Source: Vogesella indigofera
GTDB lineage: Bacteria; Pseudomonadota; Gammaproteobacteria; Burkholderiales; Chromobacteriaceae
Reading direction: 5' to 3'
Assembly (NCBI RefSeq): GCF_028548395.1
Contig: NZ_JAQQLA010000001.1
Coordinates: forward strand, 186,001 to 250,000
DNA length: 64,000 nt
Shown piece after piece: positions 17,267 through 25,987 of this stretch; positions within the stretch are counted from its first letter, which is position 1, and every line of letters starts with the position of its first letter. The notes below the pieces were generated by a model. The model was not told the DNA's origin. It saw only the letters and a program-made list of their open reading frames with translations, and ran no database searches. Position numbers and translations under genes: made by a program.

Positions 17267-18406
17267 ATGACTGATAAAGCTAAAAATATGGAAGTGAATG
17301 CAGCTCTGGCAGATGAAGAGGTCGAAGGCCTGGAGGAAGATTCACAACAAACTGGTTGGGGTGAAGATTACCCACTAGATGCTGTCTTTGTTCGAAATGA
17401 GTATAGAACCGTAAGTGAAGTTGTTAAAAGAGTCGACGCTGGTCGATATCAGCTAGATCCTGATTTCCAACGCGATTTTGTTTGGCCCATTGACAAGCAG
17501 TCACGTCTTATCGAATCCTGCACTATGCGGATTCCACTTCCTGTTTTTTATGTGGCAGAAAAATTAGATGGCGGCATTGCTGTGGTTGATGGTCTCCAGA
17601 GATTGACAACCTTTCATCGATTTTTAAATGATGGTTTTGAATTGGTTTTGAAGGCGGGTGAGAAACAAACGCATCACCCATTGGATGGTATGAGATTCTC
17701 AGATTTGCCAATTCAACTGCAGGAGCGAATCGAAGATACGCAACTCACTCTTTATATTCTTGATGCGAAAGCCCCCGAAAGAGCAAAGCTAGATATATTT
17801 GAGAGGGTTAATAATGGTGTTCCCCTTACGCGTCAACAAATGCGTAATTGCATTTTTAATGGCCCTGCTACAAACTGGTTAAAAAAGGCGGCAAGTAGTT
17901 CGGAGTTTCTTTCTGCTAGCGGGCGTTCGTTGGATAAAAAAACTATGCGAGATAGAGAAGCTATAAATCGCTTCTGCGCATTTTATTTGCTTGGTGAGAG
18001 TTCGTATACGAGTGCAGATATGGATGATTTCCTTGCTCGTGCACTAAAGGAAATGTCTAAGCCTTCTGCCGATTTAGAATTGTTGTCGAAGCGATTTAAA
18101 AATTCGATGCAGGCAAATCGATATCTCTTTGGTGATCATGCTTTTAGGAAGTCGTTGGCATATGGCTTTTCCTATGCAAATCGAAGTGTTCTAAACATTG
18201 CTCTTTTTGATGTTTGCTCTGTGTTGTTTGCTGATGCTAGCTCGTCAGTGGTGAAAGAAAATGAAGAATATATAAAAAATGCTTTCTATGCACTGCTTGA
18301 TGATTCGGACTTTGTAAATGCGATAACATATTCGACTAATAGTACTCGGCAGGTCGCTAAGCGCTTTGAAATGGCTAGGGCTGAATTGAAAGATTATTTA
18401 TTATGA
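17267..18406 (+). CDS. DUF262 (GmrSD/ParB-like nuclease) domain protein
   Basis: A 379-residue protein. Residues 45-210 contain the DUF262 hallmarks: YQLDPDFQRDFVW (the P-x-F-Q-R-x-x-V-W block), IPLPVFYV, and VVDGLQRLTTFHRFL (the D-G-x-Q-R motif, with Leu for the usual second Gln). DUF262 is a DndB/ParB-like nucleotide-binding and nuclease fold used in GmrSD modification-dependent restriction and several other defence systems. The DUF1524 HNH partner of GmrSD is absent; the C-terminal half is helical and different. Codon use is AT-rich, unlike the phage backbone. It overlaps the ATPase gene by 4 bp. It is the first gene of the three-gene cargo module. Confidence 0.85.
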   Translation: MTDKAKNMEVNAALADEEVEGLEEDSQQTGWGEDYPLDAVFVRNEYRTVSEVVKRVDAGRYQLDPDFQRDFVWPIDKQSRLIESCTMRIPLPVFYVAEKLDGGIAVVDGLQRLTTFHRFLNDGFELVLKAGEKQTHHPLDGMRFSDLPIQLQERIEDTQLTLYILDAKAPERAKLDIFERVNNGVPLTRQQMRNCIFNGPATNWLKKAASSSEFLSASGRSLDKKTMRDREAINRFCAFYLLGESSYTSADMDDFLARALKEMSKPSADLELLSKRFKNSMQANRYLFGDHAFRKSLAYGFSYANRSVLNIALFDVCSVLFADASSSVVKENEEYIKNAFYALLDDSDFVNAITYSTNSTRQVAKRFEMARAELKDYLL

Positions 18407-19578
18407 TTGATTATTTTCGTGTTTGCAATCTCAAGTGTTTTGAGAATCAAGCTTTCCCGGTTTCGTCACTTACATTGTTGACCGGTTTTAATGCGGCGGG
18501 AAAGTCAACGGCCTTGCATGGTTTGTTGTTGATCTCTCAGTTTGTTCGGCAAGGTACTTGTTTTGATAGATTGCCCTTAAATGGTGAACTTGTTCGTTTG
18601 GGCACTCCTGGTGATGTCCTTAGAGAGGGAAATACTTCCTCGCTGATGATCGAGATTGAGGGACATGGAGCAATTGTTTGTTGGATATTTCAGGCTGGAG
18701 AGAGCCGTACAGGTCATGACCTCGAAGTTAAGTATGTAATTACACCTGACTCTAGGGGTGCACAGGTAAGTGAGCTTATTAATGTTGATGGTTTAAACAA
18801 GTTCTTGCCAGATTTAGCTCCCGAAGGTGCGAGCTTAGTTATTAAAACCCTTGCTGAACTGGTGTATATATCTGCCGTTCGATCGGGTGCGGATGATGTG
18901 TTCCCTATTCCAAACAGTCCAGATATTGTTTGGGCTGATGTCGGTGTGAGGGGGGAATATGCTGCATGGTGGTTTGCCGATTGCATGGATGATGACGTAG
19001 AAGTGGATAGGCGGCATCCTAATGAGTTAGCTCCAAACTTAAGAAGACAATTCAATGCTTGGGCGGGGGAACTTTTCCCTGGAGTAGAAGCGAATGCTCA
19101 GATCATTCCTGGTACTGGTCTTGTTAAACTGGAGCTGAGAAATAATCCAACTGGTGCTTGGCGCCGTCCTGCAAATATTGGATATGGTCTGAGTTATGCC
19201 TTTCCAATCCTAGTCGCAGGGTTGCTTGCAAAAAAAGGGCAGATACTTGTTGTTGATAGCCCAGAAGCTCACCTCCATCCAATGGCGCAGTCACGTATTG
19301 GTTATTTTCTTGCCGTAATTGCCCAGGCAGGGGTCCAGGTTTTAATTGAAACACATAGTGATCATGTTTTAAATGGCATTAGGTTGGCGGTTCAAAGAAG
19401 GAAGCTGTCGCCAAGAGATGCTGCCATTTATTTTTTCAACCATGCTCCAGTAAATGATAATGATCCGGCTCATGTTGTCTCGCCTGTTGTTTATGAAGAT
19501 GGGAAGCTGAGTGAATGGCCAAATGGGTTTTTTGACCAGGCGGAAAAGGATTTGGGTGAACTTGCAGGCTGGAGTTGA
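18403..19578 (+). CDS. AAA15/DUF3696-type ABC-like ATPase
   Basis: A 391-residue SMC/OLD-like ATPase. Walker A is LTGFNAAGKST (about residues 27-37). A late Walker B is ILVVDSPEAHLHPMAQSRIG (near 284-303), with the P-E-A-H-L-H-P form typical of AAA15/AAA21 and DUF3696 proteins. The following ETHSDHVLNGIR is the H-switch. The C-terminal VYEDGKLSEWPNGFFDQAEKDL is the DUF3696 signature (x-x-L-x-x-W-P-x-G-F-F-D). It has no TOPRIM domain, so it is not an OLD nuclease itself. Start ATG 18403 overlaps the DUF262 stop, indicating tight co-translation. The likely role is an ATP-driven sensor in a defence complex; inferred from family and context. Confidence 0.88.
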   Translation: MIDYFRVCNLKCFENQAFPVSSLTLLTGFNAAGKSTALHGLLLISQFVRQGTCFDRLPLNGELVRLGTPGDVLREGNTSSLMIEIEGHGAIVCWIFQAGESRTGHDLEVKYVITPDSRGAQVSELINVDGLNKFLPDLAPEGASLVIKTLAELVYISAVRSGADDVFPIPNSPDIVWADVGVRGEYAAWWFADCMDDDVEVDRRHPNELAPNLRRQFNAWAGELFPGVEANAQIIPGTGLVKLELRNNPTGAWRRPANIGYGLSYAFPILVAGLLAKKGQILVVDSPEAHLHPMAQSRIGYFLAVIAQAGVQVLIETHSDHVLNGIRLAVQRRKLSPRDAAIYFFNHAPVNDNDPAHVVSPVVYEDGKLSEWPNGFFDQAEKDLGELAGWS

Positions 19579-19581
19579 TTG

Positions 19582-20535
19582 ATGAGCTGGTTTGTTAATG
19601 ATGTTTCATTGTCTGGTCAGTATGATAAAGCTGCAGATTTTAATGGTGAGCTAAAGGAAATATTGGCGGCCAAGCTCGCTAACCCATTGTTGAAATCCTT
19701 TTTTTATTGCTCTAAATCACTGGCCTGCTGCCAAGTTACTTCTGTTCAAAATTTACAGCAGGCTGTTATGTCTGAACGGAATCCCGACTATACAAGGTCT
19801 GTCTTGAGTTGGCTAACTAGCGTTGGGCCATTTTGGGAAGACATTCGTCAGAATGTTCCTGATGATTATTTTGAGTTTGATGGTGTAGATGTTACTGATC
19901 GCGGCTTGGGTGAAGCTGCAAGGCATTTGTCTTTGAATTTAAAAGCTGATTCTTTCAGCTTTAGTGGTGGTGGATTCGATTTTTCTCCCGTAAAAATTCT
20001 ACATGGTTTGCCAGAGGATCCTCTTGGTGATATTGATGTTGTCAATATTTGGAAATTGGCTGAGCTGATTGGTTCGGCCGTACAAAGAGCTCCACTTCCA
20101 GTTAACTGGGTGCAGATGCTAAATTTGTGTCGTGAAAAATATTCGAACCTTGTCTTGATTGATGAATGTGTTGACTCGTTAAAAAGGGAACCATTTTCGG
20201 AGTATGCTTGCCATCGATTCATTTTTTTGCTTTCTATTTTGGATCGATATCAAGCTTGTTTAAATATTGGGGAGGATGGTGAAAGTGAGAGAAATGAACT
20301 GCGCGATAATTTTTTTACCGGAACAAAAGCATTGTTTACTGATGAGTCCAAAAGCAATAAGATCGATTTTGAGTCCGAAATGACTTTTGTAGACCCGTCG
20401 AATGGGGAGGAGGTTTTTTGTCCGTTTCATGGGAAAATAAAAACTCCGCAGTATAGAGTTCATTTTGAGTGGCCGCCTGTCAGGGATAGGAAGATTAGGG
20501 TTTTTTATCTGGGGCCGAAAATTACAAAAAGCTAA
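19582..20535 (+). CDS. Third protein of the DUF262-ATPase module, unknown family
   Basis: A 317-residue soluble protein starting 3 bp after the ATPase stop (an in-frame TTG just before ATG 19582 is possible). No domain is recognised with confidence. Visible features are a mid-protein helical part with paired cysteines (FFYCSKSLACCQV), an acidic stretch, and a C-terminal CPFHGKIKTPQYRVHFEWPPVRDRKIRVFYLGPKITK. That tail looks like a small basic beta domain, and the C-P-F-H pair could bind metal. It could be the effector of the module; that is inference. AT-rich like its two partners. Confidence 0.7.
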   Translation: MSWFVNDVSLSGQYDKAADFNGELKEILAAKLANPLLKSFFYCSKSLACCQVTSVQNLQQAVMSERNPDYTRSVLSWLTSVGPFWEDIRQNVPDDYFEFDGVDVTDRGLGEAARHLSLNLKADSFSFSGGGFDFSPVKILHGLPEDPLGDIDVVNIWKLAELIGSAVQRAPLPVNWVQMLNLCREKYSNLVLIDECVDSLKREPFSEYACHRFIFLLSILDRYQACLNIGEDGESERNELRDNFFTGTKALFTDESKSNKIDFESEMTFVDPSNGEEVFCPFHGKIKTPQYRVHFEWPPVRDRKIRVFYLGPKITKS

Positions 20536-20588
20536 GTTTCTTTACTGGGCTAATGTGTCGAAGTGTCTTTTCTATCTATAGGGAATTT

Positions 20589-21740
20589 TTATATATCTTC
20601 GACTAAATCATGTAGCCGTATTTCCAGCTTGACCCCTGTAGTAAACCCTCCTCCGCCATCAATGGTGTGATCCACGCTTGCGGCCAACCATTGCGTGCCG
20701 TCGATCACCGGCTTGAAGCCCGACACCCGTACCGGCACTTCCGGCATCAGTTCTGCATTACCTCTGGTCAGCGTGATACTGAATTCCGCCACGCCGCGCT
20801 GCAGCTTTTCCCACGCCGCGCGGGCCGCCCGGGTGGCCGTGGCTTCGCTGGCGTATACGTGGCGCAGCACCTTTACGTTGTCGGCCGCTGGCTCGAAGTG
20901 CGGCTGCTTGGTGGCCTGCAGCTTGGTGCGCTTGCTCTGCCTTCCTCTCTTGGTGCGCTCGTGCACGCGCTGGAACTCGGTCTTGGCGTCGACGGTGACT
21001 TCGCCTTTCTTAGCGCCGGCGGTGTCCTGCCAGCACGCCTTCACCGCGGTGTAGTTCTGCCGCTCGGCCACGCTGAAGGTGTGGCGATCACCGTCCCGCC
21101 GCTTGATGGTGACCGTGCCCAGCGCTTGGCCGCTGGCGGTTTCGCCCAGCCCTGCTTTGTAGAACAGCAGGCGCTTGGATTTCACCGTAGCCACGGCGTC
21201 GAACTGCTCTGCCAGGCGGGTGAGCAGGTTGGCGTCGGATTCGCTGGTCTGGTCGATGTGATCCACCAGCTGGTCGGCAAAGTCTGCGCCCACCACCGGT
21301 ATCAGGTTGTTCTGCCCGGCGATGGTCTTGATGATGGTTTCCACGGTTTGCTTGTGGAAGCTGCGCTCGCGCTTGGTGGTCATGCCTTCGCGCATGTCGG
21401 CACTGCGGCCGCGCAGGGTCAGCACGTCGGGCGTACCGCTGTGCTCCACCTCGTCGACGGTGAACTCGCCCTTGTCCACCAGTGGCGCTCCCTTCCAGCC
21501 GATGGCCACCTGCAGGGTGGCGTTGCGCGGCGGTATCTCCAGCAGGCCGTCGCTGTCGTCCAGCTGGATCTCCACCTGGTCGGCTTCGAATGCCCGGTTG
21601 TCTGTCAGGTGCAGGCTGATCAGCCGCGCCCGAAACCGTGACGTGATGTCGCGGCCATTCAGGCGGATGAGGTAATCCGGTGCCGGGTGGTCGGCCTGCT
21701 GGCTCGGCAAGCCTGGCGTGACGAAAGCGCTAAAGCTCAT
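20589..21740 (-). CDS. D: Phage late control / baseplate hub protein gpD
   Basis: A 383-residue P2 gpD homologue, which forms the tail hub at the end of the tube (VgrG gp27-like). Characteristic features are the PDYLIRLNGRDITSRFRARLISLHLTDNRAFEADQVEIQLDD start, the KGEFTVDEVEHSGTPDVLTLRGRSADM block and the C-terminal LADLxxRLH-type end. ATG 21740 shares one base with the gpU stop (TGATG). It is the last gene of the leftward FI-D operon and converges on the AT-rich cargo module with a 53-bp gap; no clear terminator is visible there. Confidence 0.92.
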   Translation of the reverse strand: MSFSAFVTPGLPSQQADHPAPDYLIRLNGRDITSRFRARLISLHLTDNRAFEADQVEIQLDDSDGLLEIPPRNATLQVAIGWKGAPLVDKGEFTVDEVEHSGTPDVLTLRGRSADMREGMTTKRERSFHKQTVETIIKTIAGQNNLIPVVGADFADQLVDHIDQTSESDANLLTRLAEQFDAVATVKSKRLLFYKAGLGETASGQALGTVTIKRRDGDRHTFSVAERQNYTAVKACWQDTAGAKKGEVTVDAKTEFQRVHERTKRGRQSKRTKLQATKQPHFEPAADNVKVLRHVYASEATATRAARAAWEKLQRGVAEFSITLTRGNAELMPEVPVRVSGFKPVIDGTQWLAASVDHTIDGGGGFTTGVKLEIRLHDLVEDI

Positions 21741-22171
21741 CAGAAGAAGCTCCGCATGATGCTGGCCAGATCGCCCAGCATGTCCTGCATGTTGTCGTCG
21801 GCGCGCAGCAGGTTCAGGGTGAACTCGTAGCGCCGCGCCGCGCCGTCGGCAAAGAACAGGGTTTTGGTGATGTCCAGCGATTCGATGACGAACAGGCCGA
21901 GGATGTCGCCGGTGCCTTCGATCAGCGGCCACGCTTTGCCCTGGTCGCCCATCTGGCGAATCATTTCCAGCGAGGCGCGCCCGCCGGTCAGTTCCGGCAG
22001 CAGCACGCCGGACAGGCTGATGGTTTCGTCATCCGGTCCCACAAACTGGTGCGCCGGCCTGGCGCCGACGCGACTGCTACCCGGGTGGCGCCATGCCAGC
22101 CGCTGCTTGAAATCCTGGTAGGGCAGGGTGTCCATGCTGAACACGAACATGCCCAGGGTGAGCATTGCCAT
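21740..22171 (-). CDS. U: Phage tail terminator/completion protein gpU
   Basis: A 143-residue gpU homologue. It carries the conserved start MLTLGMFVFSMDTLPYQDFKQRLAWRH and the VGARPAHQFVGPDDETISLSGVLLPELTGG block typical of gpU. In P2-like tails gpU works with the tape measure and hub in tail assembly. It lies between T and D as in P2. Confidence 0.93.
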   Translation of the reverse strand: MAMLTLGMFVFSMDTLPYQDFKQRLAWRHPGSSRVGARPAHQFVGPDDETISLSGVLLPELTGGRASLEMIRQMGDQGKAWPLIEGTGDILGLFVIESLDITKTLFFADGAARRYEFTLNLLRADDNMQDMLGDLASIMRSFF

Positions 22172-22183
22172 GGTGAGGTGTCC

Positions 22184-24877
22184 TTAGTCGCTGTCACGCA
22201 GGCTGGATCGCTTGCGCGCGTCTTTCTGTCGCTGCAGCTTTTCCACTTCGATGGCCACCAGCTTGGCGAGGCGCGCTTCGTCCATGCCTGGTGCTGCGTT
22301 GATGATGATCTGGATCGGCTGGCTGCTGGCGGGGGCGGTGGCCGCCGGTGGGCTGGCCGATAGCGGCGGGCGTGTATCCAGCGCGATGCCACCGGCAGCA
22401 GCGCCAGCCGACACCGCGATGCCGGCGCCGGCGGCGGTGACTTTCTTGGCTACGCTCAGCACCGCGGCCAGCGGTCCGCCCTGGTTGTCGGCCAGACCTT
22501 GCGTAAGCCCAGCCATGGTGAAGCCGCCCAGCTGGGCAAACACCCGCGACGGCGAGTGGATGCCCAGCTTTTCCTTGAACCAGCCGATTGTCTTTTCGCC
22601 TGCGCCGGTGATGGCGTTCTTGACGGCCCCCATGCCGGACAGGATGCCGTTCGCCAGTCCCTGCAGGATGTTGGCGCCGAACTGCGTGAACTTGGCCGGC
22701 AGGGATACGCCGAACCAGCTCATCACGCCAGCGAATGCCTGGTAGAAAAGGCCCAGCGGTGACCAGTTGATGATCAGCTGGCCAACGCCCAGGATGCCGC
22801 CGGCAAAGGCTTGTTTGATGCTGGCCCACAGCGAGCTGGCCACCGACGACACGGCATTGAACGCGGCAATGGAGGCGCCCTTGATGCTGTCCCACATGCG
22901 GCTGGCACCCGCCTTGATGCCATCCCACATCGCGGCGAACTTTGGCCCGATGGTGGACCAGTTGGCCCACAGCAGATAGGCGCCCCCTGCGATGACGGTA
23001 ATGGCCAGCCCGATAGGGTTGGCCATGAACAGCCGACCCAGCCACATGAAGGCGCGGCCAACCATGCCGATGGCGCCACCCAGCTTGCCCAGCACACCCA
23101 CCCCGCTGGTCAGGTTGATGCCCAGCACGGTCAGGCTGAGCTTGGCCATAGCCAGCGGCCCGAGGATGGCGGCCACGGCCAGCCCCAGCCCGCCGGCGGC
23201 TACCATCAGCACGGCGGCCACAGCAGCGACTTTCATCAGCGTGCCAGCCAGCAGCGGGTTTTCCTTGGCCCACGCGCCCAAGCCTTCCGACAGGTTGCCC
23301 AACCATTCGGTCAGCATTTTCAGCTCAGGCGCGATTGCCTCGCCAAAGTTAACCATGGCGTTGGTGAACGTACCGCTGGTGGCATCCCACAGGTTCTGCA
23401 GGGTGCCCAGCTGGGCGTTAACGCGCTCCTGCAGCGATGCCTGGCTTTCCAGCTTGGCGCGCATGGCGGCGATGCCGGTGTTACCGGCCTTGCTCAGCGC
23501 GGTCATCACTTCGGCCACTTCCTTGTCGGAGCCGAAGACGGTTTCGATGACGGTCTTTCGTTTCTGGTCGGACAGGCTGTTCAGCTTCATGATCTGGTTG
23601 ACCATGTTGTCGACTCCGGCAAAGTTGCCCTTGGCGTCGACAAAGTTCAGCTTCACGCCGGTGCCTTTCAGCACCTCGTTGCTCTTGTCGACCTTCTTCT
23701 TGTCGACCGATCCGCGAATGATCTTGTTGTAGGCGTTGCCCGCGCTGCCGGCGTCCATGCCCGCCGCGTCGGTGATGGCCAGCAGCGGCGCCAGTGCCTT
23801 GACGGCATCGATGCCGCCCTTGCGCACGTAGGACAGCACCGGCCCCATGGCCTTGAAGCCTTCCTGTATCTGGCCAACGTCCATGCCCACGGAGAACAGG
23901 CGTTGCATCTGGTCGGCGGCAGACACCATGTCCTTGTCCAGCACGCCCATGGAGTCCTGCAGCACGCTGATGGCGCTGGCCGACTCAGTGAAGCTGACCT
24001 TGGTCAGCACGGCCAGCTTGGCGGTGGCCTCGCCGGCGCCGCCCAGCACCACCTGGGCCGACATGCCCTTCTGGATCAGGATGCGCATCATGTCCTGGAA
24101 TTCGGACGTGGTGCCCGGCAGCTGGTTACCCAGCTGCACGGCCAGTGCGTTGACGGCGCCGAACTCCTTCCGCACCTGGCCGCCGGCGCCCATCATGGCC
24201 ACCTTGAGCTGGGTGGCCGAGTCTTCCGCTTTGGCGTATTCGCCAACCGGCACCATCAGCGCGGCGCCGGTGGCGGTGCCTGCTGCCAGTGCGCCGGCAG
24301 CGTTGCCGGCCAGCTGGTCGCGGACGGCGGTGGTTTTGCCGTAGCTGGCATGCGCGGCGGTCAAGCGCTTCTGCTGGGCGTTGACGCGCGCCAGCCGCTG
24401 TTCCTGCTGCTGCAGGCTGCTGGTGGTGGCGGCGATCTGCTGCTTGAGGTCGCGCTGGTGGCTGGCCAAGTTGCGCGTGCTGATGCCGGCCAGCTCCAGC
24501 CGCCCGCGGGCGGTCTGCAGTTTCTGGCTGAGTTCCTGCTGGCGCTGCTTGAGGGCACTGGCTTCGCGCACGGCCTCCTGAAACTGCCGTGTCATCGCCT
24601 TGGATGGCGCCGCGGTGCCGGCCATTTCCTTTGACAGCAGCCGTACCTTGTCCTGCGCCAGCTTCAGCTGGTTGCCGGTGATGGCGGCGTCGCGCGCCAT
24701 GTTGCGGAAGGTGGTGATGTCACCCTGGGCGCTTTTCAGCGCCTTGAGGCTGTCGCGGGTTTCCTTGAGGGTGCGCGTCAACCCGACGCTGGATGCGCTG
24801 GCCGCCTTGAGCGGGCCGGTAATCTTGTCGATGGCCTTGAGGACGACTTCCAGTTTCAGGTTGCGCGCTGCGCTCAT
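22184..24877 (-). CDS. T: Tail tape measure protein gpT
   Basis: An 897-residue TP901-type tape measure protein, whose length sets tail length. The N-terminal 180 residues are coiled coil (RTLKETRDSLKALKSAQGDITTFRNM...). The conserved TP901 core follows (LAVLTKVSFTESASAISVLQDSMGVL; MDAGSAGNAYNKIIRG). There are hydrophobic segments near 535-600 that may enter the host membrane, and a C-terminal GWFKEKLGIHSPSRVFAQLGG repeat-like motif common to phage tape measures. The ATG overlaps the E' stop (ATGA). Confidence 0.93.
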   Translation of the reverse strand: MSAARNLKLEVVLKAIDKITGPLKAASASSVGLTRTLKETRDSLKALKSAQGDITTFRNMARDAAITGNQLKLAQDKVRLLSKEMAGTAAPSKAMTRQFQEAVREASALKQRQQELSQKLQTARGRLELAGISTRNLASHQRDLKQQIAATTSSLQQQEQRLARVNAQQKRLTAAHASYGKTTAVRDQLAGNAAGALAAGTATGAALMVPVGEYAKAEDSATQLKVAMMGAGGQVRKEFGAVNALAVQLGNQLPGTTSEFQDMMRILIQKGMSAQVVLGGAGEATAKLAVLTKVSFTESASAISVLQDSMGVLDKDMVSAADQMQRLFSVGMDVGQIQEGFKAMGPVLSYVRKGGIDAVKALAPLLAITDAAGMDAGSAGNAYNKIIRGSVDKKKVDKSNEVLKGTGVKLNFVDAKGNFAGVDNMVNQIMKLNSLSDQKRKTVIETVFGSDKEVAEVMTALSKAGNTGIAAMRAKLESQASLQERVNAQLGTLQNLWDATSGTFTNAMVNFGEAIAPELKMLTEWLGNLSEGLGAWAKENPLLAGTLMKVAAVAAVLMVAAGGLGLAVAAILGPLAMAKLSLTVLGINLTSGVGVLGKLGGAIGMVGRAFMWLGRLFMANPIGLAITVIAGGAYLLWANWSTIGPKFAAMWDGIKAGASRMWDSIKGASIAAFNAVSSVASSLWASIKQAFAGGILGVGQLIINWSPLGLFYQAFAGVMSWFGVSLPAKFTQFGANILQGLANGILSGMGAVKNAITGAGEKTIGWFKEKLGIHSPSRVFAQLGGFTMAGLTQGLADNQGGPLAAVLSVAKKVTAAGAGIAVSAGAAAGGIALDTRPPLSASPPAATAPASSQPIQIIINAAPGMDEARLAKLVAIEVEKLQRQKDARKRSSLRDSD

Positions 24878-25373
24878 GCTTCGTCTGCTCCGCTTCGTTT
24901 TCTGGCGCGTTCACGCCACTGCATCAACTCGGTAAGGGTGAACTGGCCCATCTCTGCCGGCGTCCAGTGGAAGATGGCCGCCACGTCGGCCATAGCGTCT
25001 TCCACCACGTTCGGCAGCATTACGCGGGGGCCGATTCCTTGGTCGAACCAGTCGTCTCCGTCGGCTCCGTCTTCTCGCCAATCTCCGCTTTCACCTGATC
25101 CACTACGGACTTCGGCACCAAAAAAGCGGACACCTCCTGCCCCAGCGCCAGCAGGTCTGCCGGGTCCATGTTCTGCACGTCACGTTGGGTGAGGGTGGGG
25201 GTGGTGAGGCGCGGCAGTACCACGACCAGCGCGTTGACATCCATGTTCAGCACGTCGGTCAGCGAGGTGCCTTTCAGGGTGTTCACGGTGGGGCGGCGCA
25301 GCTCTACTTGCTTGATTTCCTGCTGGCCACGAGTGACCGGGTTTTCCAGGGCGACGATGATGGTTTTACTCAT
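24874..25373 (-). CDS. E': gpE+E' tail chaperone fusion made by -1 frameshift
   Basis: The zero frame encodes gpE (stop 25020-25022). A -1 slip on T_TTT_TTG at 25119-25125 would continue in an open frame to the TGA at 24874-24876. This gives a product of about 166 residues: 85 of gpE plus 81 of E', including AEMGQFTLTELMQWRERARKR, the GpE (P2 E') signature. P2 makes E and E+E' this way as chaperones for tape-measure packaging. The -1 frame is open over the whole overlap. An ATG at 25020 could also allow separate E' translation. Confidence 0.85.
25020..25373 (-). CDS. E: Phage tail assembly protein gpE
   Basis: A 117-residue gpE homologue. It starts MSKTIIVALENPVTRGQQEIKQVELRRPT and contains LPRLTTPTLTQRDVQNMDPADLLALGQEV, the conserved phage_TAC core (tail assembly chaperone). 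Its 3' third overlaps the frameshifted E' frame. ATG 25373 is preferred over an upstream in-frame ATG because it matches the family start. Confidence 0.92.
   Translation of the reverse strand: MSKTIIVALENPVTRGQQEIKQVELRRPTVNTLKGTSLTDVLNMDVNALVVVLPRLTTPTLTQRDVQNMDPADLLALGQEVSAFLVPKSVVDQVKAEIGEKTEPTETTGSTKESAPA
25119..25125 (-). other. Programmed -1 frameshift slippery site
   Basis: On the minus strand the heptamer T TTT TTG lies in gpE codons 84-85 phase (X XXY YYZ). It is the same heptamer reported for the P2 E/E' frameshift. No stimulatory structure was evaluated. Confidence 0.85.
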
Positions 25374-25401
25374 GATGGGGTGTCCTGTTGGGTAGGTAGG
25401 T

Positions 25402-25427
25402 CGGCCAACGCGAAAGGTTGGCCGCAA
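25402..25427. repeat. Inverted pair of the TGCGGCCAAC motif inside the tail operon
   Basis: CGGCCAAC and GTTGGCCG face each other across 7 bp between FII and E. The right arm extends to GGTTGGCCGCAA. It could fold in the tail mRNA; there is no T-tract. Confidence 0.6.
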
Positions 25428-25430
25428 TGG

Positions 25431-25943
25431 TTATGCCAGGCCGATGGCGCGGCGCTGCTCGGCGAGGCGGTCGACGCCGCCGACGATTTCGATCATGCCC
25501 AGCACGTCGATCTCGACCAGCGCTTCGCCGTTGACTGTGAGTTTGTAGTAGGCCAGCGATGCCTTGATCTTGAATTCGGTGTCGTCACCGGGCTTGTGGC
25601 TGCCCGCGTCGATCTCGGTGTAGCGGCCACGCATGACCACCTCGATGGCGTCCACCTCGCCGGTGTCGTCACGTTGGCCCGCGCCGGCAAAGCGCAGCAT
25701 CACGCCGTCCACCTTGGTGATGCCGAATTCCTTGATGGCGTCGTACATGTAGCCGCCGAAGGTGAGTTCGGCTTCCAGTTTCTCCATGCCCAGGTCCACG
25801 TCGACCGCGGCATTCATGCCGGCACCGCGCCACTCTTCCAGCTTGCGCGCCAGCTTGGGCAGGGCGACTTCGGCTACTTGGCCGCGCCAGTCGGTGCCGT
25901 TTTGGAACATGTCGAAATTCTTAATCTTGCGGGGCATGCCCAT
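25431..25943 (-). CDS. FII: Major tail tube protein gpFII
   Basis: A 170-residue contractile-tail tube subunit. The start MGMPRKIKNFDMFQNGTDWRGQVAEVALPKLARKLEEWRGAGMNAAVDVDLGMEKLEAEL is typical of P2 FII, as is the GMIEIVGGVDRLAEQRRAIGL C-terminus. It lies directly after the sheath gene as in P2. Two in-frame ATGs (codons 1 and 3) are possible starts. Confidence 0.95.
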   Translation of the reverse strand: MGMPRKIKNFDMFQNGTDWRGQVAEVALPKLARKLEEWRGAGMNAAVDVDLGMEKLEAELTFGGYMYDAIKEFGITKVDGVMLRFAGAGQRDDTGEVDAIEVVMRGRYTEIDAGSHKPGDDTEFKIKASLAYYKLTVNGEALVEIDVLGMIEIVGGVDRLAEQRRAIGLA

Positions 25944-25987
25944 GGTGCAGTCCTTTCAGAGGCAGGCCGGTTGCCCGGCCCGCGTGG

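Noticed and set aside
9816..18406. C5 methyltransferase and DUF262 protein as one restriction-modification system
   Set aside because: They are 6.5 kb apart, on opposite strands, with different base composition and separate operons.
22811..24634. 607-codon open frame opposite the tape measure gene
   Set aside because: Shadow of gpT; no ribosome site, low-complexity His/Gly/Ala-rich product.
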